Of a DNA stretch of 64,000 bases, positions 57,180-64,000 are shown in pieces. The position numbers and the translations under genes are program-made. The DNA is from Siphonodentalium dalli. Its lineage: Eukaryota; Mollusca; Scaphopoda; Gadilida; Siphonodentaliidae. The stretch's first letter is position 1. Each line of letters begins with the position of its first letter. The stretch is from NCBI GenBank assembly GCA_032622095.1, contig CP136061.1, positions 172,243,107-172,307,106 of the forward strand, in the 5' to 3' direction. The notes under the pieces are model-generated. The model did no database searches. It was not told the DNA's origin and saw nothing but the letters and a program-made list of their open reading frames with translations.

Positions 57180-57560
57180 GGAATACCTCAGCAAATTAAA
57201 CCGAGCTTATCCAAGGATTTCCAAGCTTTACAAAATCTTAATCATAACTTTACCAAGCTTTACCAAGGTTTCCAATCTAGCTTTACCTAGCTTTACCAAG
57301 CTTTACCAAGGTTCCAGCCTAACTTTACCTAGCTTTACCATGTTCCAGCCTAGCTTTACCTAGCTTTACCAAGGTTCCAGCCTAGCTTTACCAAGCTTTA
57401 CCAAGGTTCCAGCTCAGCTTTTCCAAGCTTTACCAAGGTTCCAGCCTAGCCTTTCCAAGCTTTACAAAGCTTTCCAACCTAACTTTACCAAGCTTTACCA
57501 AGGTTGTAAATGACCTTGGCCAAGGTTGTAACTCAGCTTTACCAAGCTTTACCAAGGTTG
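57180..57560 (+). repeat. AAGCTTTACCAAGG short-repeat cluster, left
   Basis: Degenerate tandem repeats built from AGCTTTACC, CCAAGCTTTACC and CCAAGGTTCCAGCC, with many AAGCTT sites. It includes a perfect palindrome CCTTGGCCAAGG at 57,514-57,525. Short plus-strand open frames across 57,087-57,363 are made of this repeat and the subterminal repeats and are not credible genes. Confidence 0.88.
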
Positions 57561-58037
57561 CAATTGTTTTGTATTTAAAAGGTGAAAATCTCTAATGACA
57601 CTGCAAAGGCTTCAACTTTGACAATATTATCATCATTAATGATACAATCTCTTGAAATTTACAACAGTCATGAACCATGCCATATAATCATTCATGATAT
57701 TATTCATTCAAAGTTCACTTTTCAGTCAGAATTTTGTTATTATATTTAGATTGAGATAAATGGTACCTTATACCCTGTAAAATGTATAGAATAATATTCA
57801 CAGGTATATGTTTATGGATCTGAGGTATTTGGAGTGTGATAAAACAGTTAAATTATATAAATTAGCTGAGAATATATAATGATAGAGACAAGCCTTTGGA
57901 ATGAAAAGGTAGATAGTGGTCCTGAAGGTTATTCTTGGAAATGGTAAAATAATTGTTAACATAATATCATAAATAAAAATATCACTACAACCTATTCTAT
58001 GAGTCAAATAGAAAACATTAGGGCCACACAAGCAATA

Positions 58038-58046
58038 ACTTACCTG
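58038..58046 (-). other. Consensus 5' splice donor
   Basis: On the minus strand the sequence reads CAGGTAAGT, a perfect eukaryotic exon/intron junction. It lies about 75 nt downstream of the CRE-like site and 19 nt after an ATG at 58,067. The order E-boxes, CRE-like site, ATG, donor is what a captured promoter plus first exon would look like. No acceptor or second exon was identified. Confidence 0.4.
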
Positions 58047-58118
58047 GAGATTGTTGTGATAAAACATGGATTTAAACTCAGTGCAACAGTTAATTCAAAA
58101 TGCTGCCACAGACAACAG

Positions 58119-58126
58119 TGACGTCT
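58119..58126. promoter_or_regulatory. CRE-like TGACGTCT
   Basis: Seven of eight bases match the palindromic CREB/ATF site TGACGTCA. It lies directly downstream (minus-strand sense) of the two E-box motifs. Confidence 0.35.
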
Positions 58127-58131
58127 GCATA

Positions 58132-58154
58132 GTCATGTGACCCAGTCATGTGAC
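58132..58154 (-). promoter_or_regulatory. Two GTCACATGAC E-box motifs
   Basis: GTCATGTGAC occurs exactly twice, at 58,132-58,141 and 58,145-58,154, and reads GTCACATGAC on the minus strand. This resembles the M-box/E-box class bound by MITF/TFE-type bHLH-zipper factors in animals. Two exact 10-mers 13 bp apart are unlikely by chance in so short a core, but binding is an inference. Confidence 0.45.
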
Positions 58155-58470
58155 CTACAACTAAGCTTTACCAAGCTTTTCCAAGGATTTCCAAGCTTTA
58201 CTTAACTTTACCAAGGTTTGATTAGGATTTCCGAGCTTTTCCAAGCTTTTCCCACTTTATGTGCAACCTTGGTAAAGCTTGGTAAAGTTAGGTAAAATTT
58301 AGATCCAAGCTTTACTCAGCTTTACCAAGGTTTGGTCAACACTGAGTCAAGGATTTCCAAGCTTTTCCAAGCTTTTCAAAGGTTTAACTTTATGTGACAA
58401 CTTTGGTAAACCTTAGATCCAAGCTTTACTTAGCTTTACCAAGGTTCCAACCAAGGATTTCCCAACCTTG
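58155..58470. repeat. AAGCTTTACCAAGG short-repeat cluster, right
   Basis: The same repeat words as the left cluster, mostly in the same orientation, with inverted stretches at about 58,265-58,298 (CCTTGGTAAAGCTTGG) and 58,400-58,415. Together the two clusters flank the unique core and could fold back on each other. Confidence 0.85.
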
Positions 58471-58499
58471 CTGAAGAGTACATTTTTTCATTCAAAAAG

Positions 58500-58562
58500 C
58501 TTGGATCAAACCTAGGAAATCCTATGAATTCCTAGGATTCCCAAACTTGTTTAAAAAAGCTT
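58500..58562. repeat. Subterminal palindromic repeats, right
   Basis: Degenerate counterpart of the left end: AAGCTTGG at 58,498 and 58,558, with CCTAGG at 58,511-58,516 and 58,531-58,536 around GAATT. The 16-bp palindrome is decayed here (CCTAGGAAATCCTATG). Confidence 0.8.
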
Positions 58563-58569
58563 GGATTTC

Positions 58570-58581
58570 TTTTTGCAAGGG
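58570..58581 (-). repeat. Right terminal inverted repeat
   Basis: Reads CCCTTGCAAAAA on the minus strand and matches the left end at 10 of 12 positions, with mismatches at positions 6 and 8. Confidence 0.8.
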
Positions 58582-58583
58582 GA
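58582..58583. other. Target-site duplication, right (GA)
   Basis: GA immediately after the element. The satellite then continues TACCTATATATG in the same monomer phase. Confidence 0.75.
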
Positions 58584-59667
58584 TACCTATATATGTGTGT
58601 GGTGAGGATACCTATATATGTATGTGGTGGGGATACCTATAGATGTATGTGGTGATGGTACCTATATATGTGTGTGGCGGGGATACCTATATATGTGTGT
58701 GGTAGGGATACCTATATATGTATGTGGTGGGGATACCTATATATGTATGTGGTGGTGATACCTATATATGTATGTGGTTGGGAGACCTATAGTTGTATGT
58801 GGCGGGGATACCTATATATGTGTGTGGTGATGATACCTATATATGTGTGTGGTGTGGAGACCTATAGATGTATGTGGCAGGGATACCTATATATGTGTGT
58901 GAAGAGGAGACCAATATATGTGTGTGGTGGGGAGACCTATAGATGTGTGGTGGGGATACCTATATATGTATGTGGCGGCAGACCTATATATGTAAGTGGC
59001 GGGGATACCTATATATGTGTGTGGCGGGGAGACCAATATATGTGTGTGGTGGGGATACCTATAGATGTGTGGTGGGGATACCTATATATGTATGTGGCGG
59101 GAGACCTATATATGTATGTGGCGGGGATACCTATATATGTGTGTGGTGGGGAGACCAATATATGTGTGTGGTGGGGATACCTATAGATGTGTGGTGGGGA
59201 TACCTATATATGTATGTGGCGGGGAGACCTATATATGTATGTGGCGGGGATACCGATATATGTGTGTGGTGGGGATACCTATATATGTGTGTGGCGGGGA
59301 TACCTATATATGTGTGTGGCGGGGATACCTATATGCTTGTGCTGGGGAGACCTATATATGTGTGTGTGGTGGGGATACCTATATGTATGTGGCGGGTATA
59401 CCTATATGTATGTGGTGGGGATACCTATAGATGTGTGTGGTTGTGATACCTCTATATGTATGTGGTGGGAATACCTATATATGTGTGTGGTGGGGATACC
59501 TATATATGTGTGTGGTGGGGATACATATATATGTGTGTGGTAGGGATACCTATATATGTATGTGGTGGGGATACCTATATATGTATGTGGTGGTGATACC
59601 TATATATGTATGTGGTGGGGAGACCTATGGATGTATGTAGCGTGGAGACCTATATATGTGTGTGGTG

Positions 59668-61395
59668 AGGATACCTATATATGTATGTGGCGTGGAGACC
59701 TATATATGTATGTGGTGGTGATACCTATATATGTATATGGTGGGGATACCTGTATATGTGTGTGGCGGGGTTACCTATATATGGTTGTGGTGGGGATACC
59801 TATATATGTATGTGGTGGGGATACCTATATATGTATGTGGTGGTGATACCTATATATGTATGTGGTGGTGAGACCTATAGATGTATGTGGCAGGGATACC
59901 TATATATTTGTGTGGTGAGGAGATCAATATATGTGTGTGGTGGGTATACCTATAGATGTGTGGTGGGGATACCTATATATGTATGTGGCGGGAGACCTAT
60001 ATATGTATGTGGCGGGGATACCTATATATGTGTGTGGTGGGGAGACCACTATATGTGTGTGGTGGGGATACCTATATATGTGTGGTGGGGATACCTATAT
60101 ATGTATGTGGCGGGGAGACCTATATATGTATGTGGCGGGGATACCTATATATGTGTGTGGTGGGGATACCTATATATGTGTGTGGCGGGGATACCTATAT
60201 ATGTGTGTGGCGGGGATACCTATATATGCTTGTGGTGGGGAGACCTAATTGTGTGTGTGGTGGGGATACCTATATGTATGTGGCTGGGATACCTATATGT
60301 ATGTGGTGGGAATACCTATATGTGTGTGGTGGTTATACCTATATATGTATGTGGTGGGGATACCTATATATGTGTGTGGTTGGGATAGCTATATATGTAT
60401 GTGGTGGGGATACCTATATATGTGTATGGTGGGGATACCTATATATGTGTGTGGTGGGGATACCTATATATATGTGTGGTGGGGATACCTATAGATGTGT
60501 GTGATGGGGATACCTATATATGTATGTGGTGGGGAGACCTATATATATGTGGTGGTGATACCTATATAGGTATGTGGCGGGGATACCTATAAATGTCTGG
60601 GGTGGGGATACCTATATATGTATGTGGTGGGAATACCTATAGATGTGTGTGGTGGGGATTCCTATAGATGTGTGTATTGGGGATACCTATATATTTATGT
60701 GGTGGGGATACCTATATATGTATGTGGTGGTGATACCTATATATGTATGTGGTGGGGATACCTATATATGTATGTGGTGGTGATACCTATATATGTGTGT
60801 GGTGGGGATACCTATATATGTATGTGGCGGGGATACCTATATATGTGTGTGGCGGGGATACATATATATGTATGTGGTGGTGATACCTATATATGTGTGT
60901 GGTGAGGATACCTATATATGTATGTGGTGGGGATACCTATAGATGTATGTGGTGGGGATACCTATATATGTGTGTGGCGGGGATACCAATATATGTGTGT
61001 GGTAGGGATACCTATATATGTATGTGGTGGGGATACCTATATATGTATGTGGTGGGGAGACCTATAGATGTATGTGGCGGGGATACCTATATATGTGTGT
61101 GGTGATGATACCTATATATGTGTGTGGTGTGGATACCTATAGATGTATGTGGCAGGGATACCTATATATGTGTGTGACGAGGAAACCAATATATGTGTGT
61201 GGTGGGGATACCTATATATGTGTGTGATGAGGAGACCAATATATGTGTGTGGCGGGAGACCTATATATGTATGTGGCGGGGATACCTATATATGTGTGTG
61301 GCGGGGAGACCAATATATGTGTGTGGTGGGGATACCTATAGATGTGTGGTGGGGATACCTATATATGTAAATGGCGGGGAGAGCTATATATGTAT
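59668..61395 (+). repeat. 1,833-bp tandem unit 1
   Basis: Repeated from 61,501 at a constant offset of 1,833 (GCGTGGAGACC at 59,691/61,524, landmarks 59,931/61,764, 60,395/62,228 and 61,143/62,976). The unit ends near 61,391 in a hybrid monomer: GAGAGCTATATATG followed by GTATGTAGCATGGAGACC, which joins a 41.18-kb-like sequence to a 39.33-kb-like sequence. Confidence 0.9.
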
Positions 61396-61500
61396 GTAGC
61401 ATGGAGACCTATATATGTGTGTGGTGAGGATACCTATATATGTATATGGTGGGATACCTGTATATGTGTGTGGCGGGGTTACCTATATATGGTTGTGGTG

Positions 61501-63228
61501 GGGATACCTATATATGTATGTGGCGTGGAGACCTATATATGTATGTGGTGGTGATACCTATATATGTATATGGTGGGGATACCTGTATATGTGTGTGGCG
61601 GGGTTACCTATATATGGTTGTGGTGGGGATACCTATATATGTATGTGGTGGGGATACCTATATATGTATGTGGTGGTGATACCTATATATGTATGTGGTG
61701 GTGAGACCTATAGATGTATGTGGCAGGGATACCTATATATTTGTGTGGTGAGGAGATCAATATATGTGTGTGGTGGGTATACCTATAGATGTGTGGTGGG
61801 GATACCTATATATGTATGTGGCGGGAGACCTATATATGTATGTGGCGGGGATACCTATATATGTGTGTGGTGGGGAGACCACTATATGTGTGTGGTGGGG
61901 ATACCTATATATGTGTGGTGGGGATACCTATATATGTATGTGGCGGGGAGACCTATATATGTATGTGGCGGGGATACCTATATATGTGTGTGGTGGGGAT
62001 ACCTATATATGTGTGTGGCGGGGATACCTATATATGTGTGTGGCGGGGATACCTATATATGCTTGTGGTGGGGAGACCTATATGTGTGTGTGGTGGGGAT
62101 ACCTATATGTATGTGGCTGGGATACCTATATGTATGTGGTGGGAATACCTATATGTGTGTGGTGGTTATACCTATATATGTATGTGGTGGGGATACCTAT
62201 ATATGTGTGTGGTTGGGATAGCTATATATGTATGTGGTGGGGATACCTATATATGTGTATGGTGGGGATACCTATATATGTGTGTGGTGGGGATACCTAT
62301 ATATATGTGTGGTGGGGATACCTATAGATGTGTGTGATGGGGATACCTATATATGTATGTGGTGGGGAGACCTATATATATGTGGTGGTGATACCTATAT
62401 AGGTATGTGGCGGGGATACCTATAAATGTCTGGGGTGGGGATACCTATATATGTATGTGGTGGGAATACCTATAGATGTGTGTGGTGGGGATTCCTATAG
62501 ATGTGTGTATTGGGGATACCTATATATTTATGTGGTGGGGATACCTATATATGTATGTGGTGGTGATACCTATATATGTATGTGGTGGGGATACCTATAT
62601 ATGTATGTGGTGGTGATACCTATATATGTGTGTGGTGGGGATACCTATATATGTATGTGGCGGGGATACCTATATATGTGTGTGGCGGGGATACATATAT
62701 ATGTATGTGGTGGTGATACCTATATATGTGTGTGGTGAGGATACCTATATATGTATGTGGTGGGGATACCTATAGATGTATGTGGTGGGGATACCTATAT
62801 ATGTGTGTGGCGGGGATACCAATATATGTGTGTGGTAGGGATACCTATATATGTATGTGGTGGGGATACCTATATATGTATGTGGTGGGGAGACCTATAG
62901 ATGTATGTGGCGGGGATACCTATATATGTGTGTGGTGATGATACCTATATATGTGTGTGGTGTGGATACCTATAGATGTATGTGGCAGGGATACCTATAT
63001 ATGTGTGTGACGAGGAAACCAATATATGTGTGTGGTGGGGATACCTATATATGTGTGTGATGAGGAGACCAATATATGTGTGTGGCGGGAGACCTATATA
63101 TGTATGTGGCGGGGATACCTATATATGTGTGTGGCGGGGAGACCAATATATGTGTGTGGTGGGGATACCTATAGATGTGTGGTGGGGATACCTATATATG
63201 TAAATGGCGGGGAGAGCTATATATGTAT
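61501..63228 (+). repeat. 1,833-bp tandem unit 2
   Basis: Second copy. After 63,228 it continues into the 41.2-41.96-kb-like sequence that copy 1 lacks. Near 60,243 unit 1 has CCTAATTGTG where unit 2 and the proximal copy have CCTATATGTG. Confidence 0.9.
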
Positions 63229-64000
63229 GTGGCGGGGATACCTATATATGTGTGTGGTGGGGATACCTATATATGTGTGTGGCGGGGATACCTATATATG
63301 TGTGTGGCGGGGATACCTATATATGCTTGTGGTGGGGAGACCTATATATGTGTGTGTGGTGGGGATACCTATATGTATGTGGCGGGCATACTTATATGTA
63401 TGTGGTGGGGATACCTATATGTGTGTGGTGGTGATACCTCTATATGTATGTGGTGGGGATACCTATATATGTGTGTGGTTGGGATACCTATATATGTATT
63501 TGGTGGGGATACCTATAGATGTGTATGGTGGGGATACCTATATATGTGTGTGGTGGGGATACCTATATAAGTGTGTGGTGGGGATACATATATATGTGTG
63601 TGGTAGGGGTACCTATATATGTATGTGGTGGGGATACCTATATATGTACGTGGTGGTGATACCTATATATGTATGTGGTGGGGAGACCTATGGATGTATG
63701 TGGCGTGGATACCTATATATGTGTGTGGTGAGGATACCTATATATGTATATGGTGGGGATACCTATATATGTCTGTGGCGGGGTTACCAATATATGGGTG
63801 TGGTGGGGATACCTATATATGTATGTGGTGGGGATACATATATATGTATGTGGTGGTGATACCTATATATGTATGTGGTGTGGAGACCTATAGATGTATG
63901 TGGCAGGGATACCTATATATTTGTGTGGTGAGGAGACCAATATATGTGTGTGGTGGGTATACCTATAGATGTGTGGTGGGGATACCTATATATGCTTGTG

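Larger units (their letters stand above)
57561..58154. other. AT-rich unique core of the element
   Basis: About 590 bp with no satellite and no short-repeat words. The longest open frame is on the minus strand (58,067 to 57,798, 89 codons, starting MFYHNNLQVSY). It runs straight through a perfect splice-donor consensus and resembles no family I recognise, so I do not call it a gene. The right end of the core carries promoter-like motifs on the minus strand (listed separately). This may be a piece of host gene 5' region carried by the element, or simply ancestral element sequence. Confidence 0.6.
57005..58581. mobile_element. Non-autonomous DNA-transposon-like insertion
   Basis: A 1,577-bp block of unrelated sequence interrupts the satellite. 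The duplicated array keeps the unfilled site at 38,278-38,279, so both ends are exact: the filled site reads GGTGGTGA, element, GATACC, while the empty site reads GGTGGTGATACC. The offset between array copies jumps from 18,725 to 20,304, that is by 1,579, equal to the element plus a 2-bp GA target duplication. Ends are imperfect 12-bp inverted repeats beginning CCCTT. Inside are subterminal palindromes, two clusters of AAGCTTTACCAAGG-like repeats and an AT-rich core. No transposase or reverse transcriptase is encoded, so any movement would need enzymes supplied in trans. The superfamily is not assigned: a 2-bp GA duplication does not fit Tc1/mariner (TA), and the ends lack Helitron TC and CTRR termini. 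Confidence 0.9.
48510..64000 (+). repeat. Large satellite duplication, distal copy
   Basis: Partner of 27,890-41,962, truncated by the window end. It lacks one 2,179-bp unit and carries an extra 1,833-bp-spaced duplication, the 5-bp CATTA insertion and the 1,577-bp transposon-like element. Its left edge abuts the short duplication and inverted fragment at 47,866-48,516. Confidence 0.9.
58582..64000 (+). repeat. 25-bp satellite array, right arm
   Basis: The same 25-bp monomer in the same orientation resumes immediately after the transposon-like insertion, with no change of phase, and runs off the window end. It is collinear with 38,278-41,962. By eye, 58,584-59,644 differs from 38,280-39,340 at only about four positions, for example GGTGATGGTACC at 58,650 against GGTGGGGGTACC. 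The last bases (TATATGCTTGTG) correspond to 41,951-41,962. Confidence 0.98.

Noticed and set aside
57087-57363. 67- and 80-codon plus-strand open frames in the element's left half
   Set aside because: They consist of the subterminal and AAGCTTTACC short repeats, overlap in two frames and show no recognisable domain.
57972-57977. AATAAA polyadenylation signal in the core
   Set aside because: A single hexamer in AT-rich DNA, with no associated reading frame or exon on that strand.
57798-58067. 89-codon minus-strand open frame in the element core
   Set aside because: It reads through a consensus splice donor after eight codons, has no family resemblance and lies in AT-rich sequence where such lengths occur by chance. 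Kept only as a description of the core.
57005-58581. Helitron, Tc1/mariner or piggyBac assignment of the element
   Set aside because: There is no TC start and CTRR end with insertion between A and T. The target duplication is GA rather than TA or TTAA. Only the CCCT-like start recalls piggyBac, which is too little.
1-64000. CRISPR array (short regular repeats)
   Set aside because: Repeats are directly adjacent with no spacers, no leader and no cas genes.
1-64000. Telomeric repeat or canonical G-quadruplex array
   Set aside because: A 25-bp unit with a TATATATG half is not a known telomere repeat. Only one GGGG run per monomer, about 18-21 nt apart, does not fit the usual four-run G3+ quadruplex with short loops.
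1-64000. CENP-B box
   Set aside because: No TTCG-to-CGGG spaced motif was seen in the monomer or its common variants, so centromere identity is not supported by this signal.

Overview
This window is almost entirely one giant tandem-repeat (satellite) array. About 62.4 kb of the 64 kb is a 25-bp monomer, roughly 2,500 copies, in head-to-tail orientation. The monomer starts GGGGATACC, continues TATATATG and ends TGTGTGGT. The main alternatives are GAGACC for GATACC, TATAGATG for TATATATG, GTATG for GTGTG, and GGCGGGG or GGCAGGG for GGTGGGG. I see no rRNA, tRNA, operon or credible protein gene. Sixty-four kb of gene-free satellite with multi-kilobase higher-order repeats and one DNA-transposon-like insertion points to eukaryotic heterochromatin (centromeric, pericentromeric, subtelomeric or sex-chromosomal). 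It is probably animal, but the species cannot be told from the sequence.

The consensus monomer has no stop codon in any plus-strand frame and each copy carries an ATG. Because 25 is not a multiple of 3, the frame rotates through three monomers (75 nt = 25 codons). All three plus frames therefore stay open over hundreds of codons as Cys/Trp/Tyr-rich 25-residue repeats. These open frames are a by-product of the repeat and are not annotated as genes.

Layout. (1) 1-23 kb: nested duplications, namely a ~6.4-kb block (1,300-7,712) present again at 13,238-19,650, a near-perfect tandem pair of 2,544-bp units (9,131-11,674 and 11,675-14,218), and a ~1.7-1.9-kb block in three copies (3,568; 15,432; 19,590). 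(2) 23-42 kb: a second family of higher-order repeats with 3,026-bp and 2,179-bp periods. (3) 42-48.5 kb: a 3,276-bp-spaced duplication, then a breakpoint region with the only inverted satellite fragment (47,866-47,958), which forms hairpins with both flanks. (4) 48.5-64 kb: a second copy of 27,890-41,962, about 20-22 kb away. It differs by one 2,179-bp unit, by several 25-bp steps, by a 5-bp insertion, and by one transposon-like insertion.

The insertion (57,005-58,581, 1,577 bp) is the only non-satellite DNA. The duplicated copy keeps the matching empty site at 38,278-38,279. This fixes its ends to the base: a 12-bp imperfect terminal inverted repeat beginning CCCTT and a 2-bp GA target duplication. 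It has 16-bp self-complementary subterminal motifs, two clusters of AAGCTTTACCAAGG-type short repeats, and an AT-rich core of about 0.6 kb. On the minus strand the core carries two exact GTCACATGAC motifs, a CRE-like site and a consensus splice donor, which may be a captured fragment of host promoter and first exon. There is no transposase, so it looks non-autonomous.

Duplication coordinates come from reading and from offset arithmetic between matching landmarks. Edges are good to a few tens of bases unless stated as exact.
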